Below, piece by piece: positions 41,655 to 51,470 of a stretch of 64,000 nt of DNA. Under the pieces are notes generated by a model, which saw nothing but the letters and a program-made list of their open reading frames with translations, made no database searches and was not told where the DNA came from. Source of the DNA: Adenophora triphylla var. japonica (lineage: Eukaryota > Streptophyta > Magnoliopsida > Asterales > Campanulaceae); NCBI GenBank assembly GCA_022495995.1, contig JAFEMH010002595.1:186001-250000 (forward strand), given 5' to 3'. Numbering within the stretch: the first letter of the stretch is position 1; each line of letters opens with the position of its first letter. A program made the position numbers and the translations under genes.

Positions 41655-43705
41655 TGTGAATGTGTGCCCAAATTTGTGTGTTGGATTCACGCGAGTTTGA
41701 AGACATCCGGTTTAATTTGAAAAACGGAGTCGCCACGCCATTTTGATTTCCTCAAAACTTTGAAAAAAAGGGTTTATGGGTTCGGAGGTTAAGTTACCCC
41801 TTGGGAAGAACGGATCGTCGTTCACCCAAGGTGCCTTGCCGTAGCAAGTCTCCCTAGATTCCGTTTATTTTGCTTGCTTGCGTGCTTTCTTGTGTGCATG
41901 TGTTTGAAAATAAAGGGGGAATGTCCCAAGTTGTCTTCCGGACGTACAAACCATTTATTGGTTGTCGCTCGGGATTTCTTGGATTTTATGTATTCGGGAT
42001 TTTGATCCCGTCCTCATCTTGGACTTGTGATCACCGCATGTTTAACCTCGGGACTTGCGTGATCGAGAGAATGACTCCCTTTATAGTCAAAGATGAGGTT
42101 CTTTAGAAAAGGAGGGTCCTTAGCCCATCAATCCTACGCTTTAAGACGGTCGAGCTCATATAGATGCTTCATACTCGTCTTAAGCGATAATTGGAGATAT
42201 AGGGTTCAAGGTTGTCCCTTTCTAAAGAGATCATGAAACCTTTATGGAAGAAACGATGTAAAGATAGGATCTTTACACCGGTCCGTTCCAAGGTTGCTAA
42301 TGGGGACATGGGGGAATGTATGTAAAAATGACATTTTAGTGTACACATGACATTTTTGGATGTATGAAGATACTATCTAAATTGCAGATAGACATCAGAT
42401 TATAGCATGATGAGGGTTAAAATCAGATTACCAACTGGACAGATGAAGGTTCTGCAAACTGGCTTAAGTTGTCGCGTGACATAGGCTGCCTATGTCGCGT
42501 GACATACTTAGCCACTTTGCAGGGACCTTAACAACTGGGATTTACAGAGGCAACAAGGCATTAATATAGCCAAGTTACTTCACTGATAGACCCCAAAAAC
42601 ATGTATATGATCATTTCAAGGGAGCATGGAAAGGTAAAAGCCAGATTACAAGTGAAAAGATGAAGTTTCTGCAAACTGGCCAATGTTGTCGCGTGACATA
42701 GGCTGCCTATGTCGCGTGACATACTTAGCCACTTTGCAGAGACTTTACAGCTGGGATCTACAGAGGTAACAAGGCATTAATATAGCCAAGTTACTTCACA
42801 AATAGATCTCAGAGAGCAAGTATTTCAATAATGAACACTTCAAGAGGGTGTGGATATGAGGGATCCACACTCATCTCGAGTGTTCATGCAAAAACAATGC
42901 CAAACCGGGGCTTTTACATGAAATGTGATGCAAATGGATATGGATCTAAGCAATATAACACTAAAGCATGCAACTTTAATCAGAATACCATATTATTAAC
43001 ACATTTAGCAAGTGGATCTCACATTCAAAAAGAAATAGAGAGAGGAAAAAGGGTAGAAAATCGTTACCCTTGAAGACCACGACTTCCTATATCATGTTAG
43101 ATATAGAAGCCTTCAACAGCAACCTCCAGATCTGATGTCAAGCCTTGTTTCCGTGAGAACCTTTGGTTCTTGATGTGTGTGGGAAGTGTGTGTGTGGATT
43201 GGTTGAATGGTGAGTGATTTTGGGAGGATTAGTGTGTTTTGGGGGGTATGTGAGGAGAGGCAATGCTTCTGGGCGTGTTCTTTATAGAGGGGGACTGAGT
43301 GGTGGAAGAGGGGTGCCCAAAATAAGAGGTGAAGGCCTCTATTTATAGGCTGCCTGCATGGGCTTATTATGTCGCACGACATAACAAGCCATAACCGTTT
43401 TCCTTCTAAAAACATGCAAGGTGGCAAGCTTCTAGAAGTCTTCATGGCCTATTATGTCGCATGACATAAGTAGCCACATCCAGATTCTTCTAGAAACATG
43501 CAAGGTGGCAGTCTTCAAGAAGGGAATTCCTCATAAAATAAAACGTGTTTCTTTGGCTCCAAGCAGTCCCTTCTCCCCTTAGGTGGTTTGGAACAGTTCC
43601 GGAATTGTTCCGGAACTCTAGGAAAATCCGTGGAATTGCCGGAAAAATTACCGGAATTGCCGGGAAAATTAACCGGAAGGCATGAGCCAGATTTGGGTAC
43701 TTACA
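41655..43705 (-). mobile_element. T5 5' LTR, 2051 bp
   Basis: Near-identical to 32157-34213. It has the same inner pairs (42471-42503, 42688-42720), promoter palindromes (43371-43380, and 43456-43465 with one base changed) and TATA box (43339-43348). Confidence 0.92.
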
Positions 43706-43710
43706 GCATT

Positions 43711-44326
43711 GTCCCGAAATTATTTTTGGGCTGAAATTTGGTGTGCATTTTTTTATGTTCCTTGGTAGAAAATGAATATTTCACTTGAATTTTTTCACAC
43801 AAGTAAGGAAAAAATAGTTTCCGTAGTATGATTAAACTCTTCGTCCCTACTGCAGCAGCGCAGCCGAACTGCAATCGGCAATAAGTTAGGTTTAGGAGTT
43901 TGTATCCTATAATCAATGTGATAACCATATTTTTTGTGTGCTTAAGGGTAAAGCTAGGATACACGAGGATGAATTACAAGAGCGAGTCATTGGCCATGTG
44001 GGCAATCCTACAACCTTAGCCACGGCCGAGTTGTGTAGGTTCGTATAGAGTATAGATATGTGAGAGGAAAGTAGTTTACAATAAGTGGCCATATATGTTT
44101 AGATTTTAGTGATTGGTTGTGCAAATTGTAAACACCATCATATATTGATTATAGAGAATATCCTTATTTGGCAACACCCATATATAGTCATGTGTTGATG
44201 GATTGGGATATGAAACCTATGTATTATTTCTTTCATCTTATTATCTATGTGTATTTGATTGTTTCTCATGAGGTTATGATTGCTAGTATGAGATAGTGAG
44301 GGTGAGACCCTCCCAAATTCCCAATA
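43711..44326 (+). mobile_element. Copia-type 3' LTR, right piece
   Basis: Aligns with 29536-31021 of the 5' LTR apart from the 850-bp insert, ending CCCAATA before ACCCA. Confidence 0.85.
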
Positions 44327-44445
44327 ACCCAGTCTGTTTTCTGCCTTGAAGGCGACACCTAGCTAGGGCACCCGCCTCTCTGATTTCCCATGGTTTTGGC
44401 TCAAACTTAACATGTATGCCATCAAAAATAGGAACTAGGTATATA

Positions 44446-44695
44446 CTCATCTGTTCAGAAATAATATTTCTACCTTTTTGGTCGTTAATATATGAAGGTA
44501 ATTTGAGCACTAAATGTAATTCAATTTAATTATCTTAATAACTATTTAAAACTTTATTGATGATATTTATAATGGTATATTATTAACAAGTTTTAAATTT
44601 TAATAAAAATAAATAAATTTACTTTAAATTATTGTTCAACTTACCTTTATATTAATGATCAAAAAAGGGCAAATATCATTTTGTAACTGAGGGAG
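44446..44695. mobile_element. Stowaway-like MITE, about 250 bp
   Basis: Left end CTCATCTGTTCAGAAATAAT and right end ATCATTTTGTAACTGAGGGAG are inverted copies of a form close to the Stowaway terminal repeat (CTCCCTC-GTTC-AAAAT). TA precedes the left end; the right side reads TG. The interior is very AT-rich and non-coding, which fits the class. Confidence 0.6.
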
Positions 44696-44747
44696 TGTTC
44701 CTTATATACTCCTATGACTCATTAATCTAATTTTTATTGCATGTATG

Positions 44748-46545
44748 TGTAAGTACCCAAATCTGGCTCATGCCTTCCGGTTAAGTTTCCCTGCAATTCC
44801 CCGAACTTTCATAAAGTTCATGGGCGATTCGGGAACTTTTCCAAACTTTCCAAGGGAGGAAGGACCTGCTAGGAATTAAAATTCCAAGCAGGATCTCGCT
44901 GGAATGAAGCTTCCAGCTGCCACCTTGCATGAATCTAGAAGCAGGCTGACTCATCAGTGGATAACGCCGGACGGCTTCTTTTGCAAGAGGTTAACGCCGG
45001 GCGGCTTCTTTAGGAAGCACACTGCAGCCTATAAATAGAGGCCTCCTCTACCCATTTTAACAAGAACAATTAAGCATTGTTACTCTGCCAAACTGAAAAC
45101 TCGAATTTCCAGAAGCTGAAACCTCCCAAAAATCACCTCCCTCCTCCATAAAATCCTTCCAAAATCATTCCTACATAGGAAAATCCCCCAAGGGAGATAG
45201 AGAGAACCGCCATTGGTAATCTCTCCTTCCTTTCCCCTTGAAATACTCTTATTATATTGCTCTACTCATTACTTGTCATTTATCTTGCCTTTATTTGTCA
45301 TTTATATATATTATATGATATAAAGCTCCTATCTTTACCATGTAAACATCATATTCCCCCTTTCCCCTACACAAGTGATTCATGGGGAATCCTCTCCCAA
45401 GGATGAACAAGAGTCCACACGTGGCTTGTTCTAGGGAAGATTCATCACATGATGATGTGAAATCCCTTCATTTTATTATATAAAAATGCAATCTTTACTC
45501 TCATTATGTCATCCCCCTCCCTTGACCTAGCTTCCAAGGATTGTCCACCTTATAAGGTTTTAAAGGACATAGGAAAGCCAAAAAGGTCATCCTTTTACAT
45601 TATGTCTTTAGCTTTAGATAATGTTCCTTACGTTATTTACCATAAAAATGCAATCTTTACCTTTCAATGTCATTCCCCCATGTCCCTTTCGGTTGGATCA
45701 CTCTCCGAGGATTGTCTAGTAGCCTTTTAAGGAACGGAATACATAGGATGAGTATAAAGATCCAATCTTTATACTCCCTCACCTAGTCCCCTTGGTTCTT
45801 GGAGCATTCCGTGGTGTGGATTGGTGTAAAGACCCCATCTTTACATCGTTTCTGCCACTAAAATGCCATAGTCATAGTCCCTTTAGAAGCAGATGAATCT
45901 TAGTCCGGACATCTCTGATCATCACTTGAGACGAGCATAAATGTCCTACGAAGCTCAATCGTCTCAAGATGTAGGATTGATGAGCAAAGACTCCTTCCTT
46001 TTCTAAAGAGTCTTATTATTGGACTATAAAAAGGCGTCCCTCTCTCGATCACATATGACTAAGTCCCCAAATAACGTTGGTTTAAGATACACCAAGGCTT
46101 TTACGCCTATTATGGTTGATTATTCCAACGGGAGGGTAAAAAGGTCACTTAATGATGACCACAAGTCCAAGATGAGCTCGGGATCAAAATCCTGAAAACA
46201 TCAAATCCAAGGAATCCCGAGCTATAACCTTCTTATATGGTTTATATGTCCGGCAGATAACTTGGCACATTCCCTCATTTTTCAAATCACACACACACGA
46301 GCGCACAAACAAGCACAAACTTCGGATCTAGGAAGATTTGCTTTTGCAAGGCTCTTTGGGTGAATGCGATCCGTTCTTTCCAAAGAGTAACTTAACATTC
46401 GAACCCTTATCATTTTTTTTCAAAGTTTTGAGAAAAATCAAAATGGCGTGGCGACTCTGTTTTTCAATAAAACCGGTGTCTTCAAACTGAGGTGAAGCAG
46501 CGACCCTATAAAAAACCGGTTCGATCCCGAGGGCCCACATTCACA
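44748..46545 (+). mobile_element. T6 5' LTR, 1798 bp
   Basis: TGTAAGTACCC to CCACATTCACA. TGGCGACTC, a PBS-core copy, is at 46449-46457, about 90 bp before the end. GTATG (44743-44747) may be the left target duplication. Confidence 0.92.
44966..45039 (+). promoter_or_regulatory. T6 5' LTR promoter: paired palindromes and TATA box
   Basis: GCCGGACGGC 44966-44975 and GCCGGGCGGC 44996-45005, 30 bp start to start, each followed by TTCTTT. CTATAAATAG at 45030-45039 begins about 25 bp after the second site. Confidence 0.78.
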
Positions 46546-46548
46546 GTT

Positions 46549-46566
46549 TGGCGACTCCGCTGGGGA
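46549..46566 (+). other. Primer-binding site of T6
   Basis: TGGCGACTCCGCTGGGGA, three bases after the LTR end; identical to the T5 site. Confidence 0.85.
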
Positions 46567-46816
46567 CTAGTAAATGTTTCCAAACTTCTTTTCTCATAAG
46601 AAGCATTGGAAACGTTTACGAGGGTTAGCCTTCCGTCCCAGATCCGATTTTTGTGCTTGTGTTTCTTTTTCTTATTTTGCATGCATCTTTGTTTTTGGTT
46701 TGTGCATACTCTGAAATGATAAATAGGGACCATTCTTAAGCTGAAAGTTGCCAAAAATGCTCGGAGAAACAGTCTGGAAATGAAAAAAATTGGAACCTGG
46801 AAAACTGCTGGATCCA

Positions 46817-46855
46817 GCCGGACGGCTTGATCTGCCTGGATCATAGCCGGGCGGC
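46817..46855. promoter_or_regulatory. Palindrome pair in the T6 leader
   Basis: GCCGGACGGC 46817-46826 and GCCGGGCGGC 46846-46855, 29 bp start to start, about 250 bp beyond the PBS. They are the same two variants as in the 5' LTR. No TATA box was found close by on either strand. Confidence 0.7.
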
Positions 46856-47694
46856 TTCATTCGCAGTTCCACCAGGACACTTTTCTGAGGTTTATCTGGA
46901 AGCCATGACAGCTTGGGGCTATCCAGTCCTAAGTCTAGCCAGGTTCCAGAAAATTTATGTGCTTACGTGTTGCATTTTCCCCTGTCCCGAAAAACATTCT
47001 TTTAAAACACATTGATGAAAATCTCTGTTTTAACTCAAAAAAGAATTTTTTAGGAGGCCGCACACTACGTGCACTATATATCCTGTACACTTTTGTATGC
47101 ACGTCCTTCAACCCGGGATGGTTATTCAGCTGCAGTCTCGGACAGTGTTACGACGCTCCCGGGCGCGCACGGAATCATCCCAAATTCCCCATGCAGCCAG
47201 TGTCGACCAATGCACTAGTCCGTGTCACACTTTTAAAACTGTGACTTTTTGGTTGATTTTTGGTCAAGACCGTGTCATACAGCTTCTTTGTATACCCCCG
47301 TAAAAGTCAAACCTGAGCCCATGCTAGAAGTCAAGATCCCTCGCGCAAGCGAAACTCTGCCGAAATTCCGTTAAGGAAAAAATTGGCAAAATCTTGACCC
47401 CAGCATTGACTTTGACTTTGACCCACACGGGGTATGTAAGAGTCAAGCCCGAGTCTGTGCCAAAAATTAAGATCTCTCGCGAAAGCGAAGCCATGCCAAA
47501 TTTCGTTAGGCAAAACTTGGCAAAATCTTGACCCCGACATTGACTTTGACTTGCACAAAGTGTGAAACAACGCTCAATATGATGCCTTGTCATTCGACTT
47601 TTAATGTCCGACCCATGCCTATTATTTTCCTTGGACAATGCCGAGGTGAAACGTCTATCGCATAAGCGAAACTCTGCCGAAATTTCATTGAGGC
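46856..47694 (+). other. T6 5' leader, first part
   Basis: No gene. 47050-47250 is conserved with T5. From 47310 there are three units of about 125 bp with CTCGCG-AAGCGAA, CTCTGCCGAAAT and CATTGACTTTGACTTTGAC. Confidence 0.7.
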
Positions 47695-47954
47695 TGTAAG
47701 TACGCCAATCCAATTCGCGACCCTTTATAGGTGCATTTTAATGTGATAAAATTGCACTAGGGGCATTTTGGTAAATTCCCAGTCCATTCCGAGACTTCCG
47801 GAAACTTTTTATAAGTTTCTTGCAAAGGAAGTACTTTTAAGTATTTTTCTCAGGCAAAAGGACCTATAAGGTATTATTCATTTTGGACTTATTGGGAATT
47901 AACTTGGAATGTTCCAGAACCAGGTTTTGGCGCCAGAAACGGTTAATGGCATGT

Positions 47955-48990
47955 TGTGTCACACGACACAACGAGCCATGAAAAACTGAAGCGTTACGCC
48001 GTGCGACAGAAGTTACCCCTCATCAGCAGCCTATAAATTGGACCCTCCCCCTCTCATTTCAAGATCCCTTTTCAGTCTCCCTACTGTTACCCTGCCAAAA
48101 TCACCCCAGAAACCTCTCTCTCTCCTCCTTCCATACAAAACCACACCAATTCCCTCAATCTAATCCCCCTCTCATCCAATTCACTCTCCATCATACACCA
48201 ATCCAACACCCACTCATACATACATTGAAGACCACAGTTCTTCCTCAGATCAGAGATCAAAATCTCATTCCAGCAGCTGAATATCGAAGGTCTCTACACC
48301 TAACTTGGTGTAGAGGTTGAGGACTACAAGGGTAACGAATTCCCTTCCTCTTTCTCTCTCATATTGCTCCTTGCACAATTCATTGCCATCTCTATTCATC
48401 CACTTGATAATTAAGCTCCATCTGCTTTAATTATCAAGTGGCAATCGCCATCTCTCTGTTTAATTCATTTTGTTTAACATAATTTCATGTTCATGGTGTG
48501 ATCTCATTGTAATTGTGACTTGTTTGCCAAGGGAGTGTGGATCTCTCCATATCCACACCCCCTTTGTCAATTAATTGTGGATTCATGTTTCTCTGAGATG
48601 ATTTGGTGTTGTGATTGGATCTGAATCGATCTCTATTCATTCTGTATTTCAAATTGTAAGGTTCCTGCAGATTGGTAACCTGTGTCACGCGACACAACTG
48701 GACATGTGGAGTCCTGTGTCACTTGACACAAGTAGCCACTCTACAGAGACCATCATTTCAGTTGTAATTCGTTCATCTAGTGCAATTGTCATTCAAAACA
48801 GAGTGTGGATCCTCAATATCCACACTCATTTGAAATGATTTGTGTTGATCTCTTTGTTCAATTTATGCTGTAATGTGGTATTATGATCACCTGAGGTTTC
48901 TGTAGTTTGAGTCTTGTAAAGCCTCTGCAGGGTGGCCATTGGTGTCACGCGACACAATTGGACATGTGGAGTCCTGTGTCACGCGACACA
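47955..48990 (+). promoter_or_regulatory. Palindromes of solo LTR A
   Basis: Promoter-side TGTGTCACACGACACA (47955-47970) and a decayed site near 47996-48008, then TATA at 48031. Downstream pairs are 48681-48696 with 48715-48730 and 48941-48956 with 48975-48990, each 34 bp start to start. Confidence 0.68.
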
Positions 48991-49082
48991 AGTAGCCCCT
49001 TGCAGAAGGTTCATTTCAGCTGTAATCTGTTCATCCCCCTTTATAATTGGGATGTGGCCTCCCATGGTAAATGGTTCACAAG

Positions 49083-50699
49083 TGTGAGTACGCCAATCCA
49101 ATTCGAGACCCTTTTAAAGTGCTTTTTAATGTAATAAAATAGCACTAGGGGCGTTTTGGTAAATTCCCGGTCAATTCCAAGTCTTCCGGAAACTTATCTT
49201 AAAGTTCTTATGAAGGAAGTACTTGTGAGTGATTTTTCCATATAAAAGGACCTACCGGGAATTATCAGCTTTGGATCTGTTGGGAATTATCACAAGAAGG
49301 TTCCAGAATCAGTTATTTATGCCAAAAACGGTTACATGGCGGGATAGGTCGTGCGGCATAATTGACCATGGAAAAACGAAACGAATGGCCGTGCGACACA
49401 AGTGACCTCATCCATGCAGCCTATAAATTGGACCTTCCCCCTCTCATATCAGGATCCTTTTCCAATACCCTAAAGTCACTCTGCCCAATTGACGACAAAA
49501 AAGCCCCTCTCTCCTCAAACCACACCAAAAACCCTTCCAATTCCATCCTCCCTTCACCCAAACCATAAACCCATCTTCACATAATCCACCTTCCTTTGAA
49601 GATCTGAAGAGAAGCAGCCAATTGGTGTTCATTTGCACTCTCCAGTAGCTGAATTGAAGGCTTCCACACCTAATTTGGTGTAGAAGTAGAGGACTACAAG
49701 GGTAACGAATTTCTTCACCTTCCTTGCTCATTTTACTTGTTCATTTTAAATTGTTCTTCTCTCCACTTGATAATCAAGATCCACTTGCCTTAGATTATCA
49801 AGTGGCAACTGCCATATCTCTGTTTAAATTGGTATTGCTTGGTTAAATTGCATATTGGTATTGTGATTGTATCTCCCTTGGTTGCTTGGTGCTCAAGGGA
49901 GTGTGGATCTCCCATATCCATGCTCCCTTGGGGGATCTGTTGCTAATTCATGTTAATCTAAATTGATTTGGTATGCTCAATAGATCTGATTTGATCCTTG
50001 TTAGTTTCTGTTCTTAAATTGTGAGAATCCTGCAGATAGTCAACTTATGTCACGCGACACAAGTGACTTACCCAGTCCTGTGTCACGCGACACAAGTGAC
50101 CTATCTGCAGAGAGTCATATTTCAGTTGTAATTCTGTTCCTCCTTTCCCTTCTTTTGTTTGTCACTCAAATTAGGGTGTGGATCCTCTATATCCACCTTC
50201 ATTTTGAAGTGACTGTATAGATTTATTTCCCTTTTGCTTAACAATGTAAAACCTCTGCAAGTTGATCTGTAGTGCCACGTGACACAAATGGCCTCTCAGG
50301 TTCTGTGTCACGCGACACAACAGGCCCTTGCAGTAGGTTCATTTTAGTTGTATGTTTTGTTAATCCTTTTTGTAATATGGGATGTGGCCTCCCATTGTCA
50401 ATGGCTCACAAGTTGTTTCTTCTTCCTTTTGAGCAATAAAACAAAGTACTCCTTTGCATTTCATATATATATTGTCTCACACACTAGCACACACACTTGA
50501 ATGTATTGAATGTTGAATGTTAGAAAGACACGTCTACAGACGAGGCGTGTTGGGTGAACTCTCGGTTCTTCCCAACACGTAACCTGACCCCCGAACCCAT
50601 TTTCTCTTTACAAAAGGTTTTCAATGTTTCTATTAAAACGGCGTGGCGACTCCTTTATTTCCCTTTTAACATAAAAATTTTCGGGCGAGCGCACATTCA
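49083..50699 (+). mobile_element. Solo LTR B, 1617 bp, inserted in LTR A
   Basis: Starts TGTGAGTACGCC, ends GCGCACATTCA. Target duplication ACAAG at 49078-49082 and 50700-50704. Its sequence is related throughout to LTR A; the insertion point in A corresponds to an inner site of B near 50407-50413 (GGCTCACAAG). A PBS-core copy TGGCGACTCC is at 50644-50653. Confidence 0.92.
49345..50319 (+). promoter_or_regulatory. Palindromes of solo LTR B
   Basis: Decayed promoter pair TAGGTCGTGCGGCATA (49345-49360) and GGCCGTGCGACACA (49387-49400), then a CTATAAATTGG box near 49421. Downstream pairs are 50046-50061 with 50079-50094 and 50271-50286 with 50304-50319, each 33 bp start to start. Confidence 0.65.
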
Positions 50700-50976
50700 A
50701 CAAGATGTAATTCCTTCAGTTGAGCAATAAAAGCAAAGCATTAATATGCATTTTGTCTCATACAGTTTGCACACACTTATTGAATGTTTTGAATGTTGAA
50801 CATAGAAAGACTCATTTACGAACGAGGCGTGTTGGGTGAACTCTTGGTTCTTCCCAACACGTAACCTGACCCCCGAACCCAAATTCTCTTTTCAAAAGGT
50901 TTTCAATGTTTCCTTTAAAACGGTGTAGCGACTCTCAAAATAAATTTATTTTTTTGGCGAGCGTACATTCAGAGGC

Positions 50977-51470
50977 TAAAAGACTTGACTTTCACGGCAT
51001 TGACATTGACTATAATCCGCATCGCTCGCGCGTTAAAAATCCCTATGATCCACTAGACCCTAGGACCGTTCTTCTCTCTCGATCGGTGGGATCCGCGTGC
51101 CATATAGGACCCTTGCCCGGGGCTGTCCACCCTGGGAGGTCGAAATACAGGTGGAAAACGAGGGGCTTATAGACATAGTGACGGAACCCACTGATCCAGG
51201 ATCTAGAGTAGTTGCTTAAAAAGAAGGGCATCCTTTTTCAACAAAATAGAAATAAATAAAAGACACTGCTTTAAGTAAATTTGAAGATTCTTAATTGCAT
51301 ATTACTTAAGCCTTCAGGCTAAACACCTACCCCCGAGTCTAAACCTTGCCTATCCCTTCCCCGCTGAGAAAGAAGTGGGTGAGAATACTGGGTCAGCGGC
51401 TTGTCAGCGCAGAAATTTCAGGCTCAAATAGTTTGTCAGAATCATTAGCTTTGTCAACCCAGAATTTCGA
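50977..51470 (+). other. T6 leader, second part, up to the gag start
   Basis: Continues the leader after the solo LTRs; matches T5 39570-40430 on the other strand (ATAATCCGCATCGCTCG; CCCGAGTCTAAACC). No gene. Confidence 0.65.

Larger units (their letters stand above)
32157..43705 (-). mobile_element. Element T5: non-autonomous Tat/Ogre-type element with two LTRs
   Basis: On the minus strand: 5' LTR 43705-41655, PBS 41651-41634, leader, gag remnant (39562-37947), post-pol modules, tandem arrays, polypurine tract 34224-34214 and 3' LTR 34213-32157. No protease, RT, RNase H, integrase or antisense gene remains. Target duplication is GCATG (32152-32156) and GCATT (43706-43710), one base different. 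The homologous uninterrupted site in the other copia LTR (29530-29540, GTCGCATGGTCTCG) confirms the junction. The LTRs are nearly identical by eye. Confidence 0.9.
29395..44326 (+). mobile_element. Short Ty1/copia-type element carrying two nested insertions
   Basis: LTRs start TGTTAG and end CCCAACA or CCCAATA. Target duplication ACCCA is at 29390-29394 and 44327-44331. The PBS TGGTATCAAAGC (31024-31035) is one base from the initiator-Met type TGGTATCAGAGC usual for plant copia elements. The internal part (31022-31983) is under 1 kb and codes nothing recognisable, so the element is non-autonomous. The 5' LTR holds an 850-bp insert; the 3' LTR is split by T5. Confidence 0.88.
47695..50971 (+). 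mobile_element. Solo LTR A, interrupted by solo LTR B
   Basis: Starts TGTAAGTACGCC, ends GCGTACATTCA. Target duplication GAGGC at 47690-47694 and 50972-50976. Net length about 1655 bp without LTR B. No internal element sequence, so it is a solo LTR. TATA-like CTATAAATTG is at 48031-48040. The host sequence reads on smoothly across it when compared with T5 (near 40410-40440). Confidence 0.92.

Noticed and set aside
44332..44747. Host gene exon between the copia-type element and T6
   Set aside because: Only an AT-rich MITE-like segment and short flank; no conserved coding sequence seen.
46549..46566. Exact tRNA identity for the PBS
   Set aside because: Arginine tRNA is usual for Ogre/Tat elements, but without a tRNA set I cannot confirm it.
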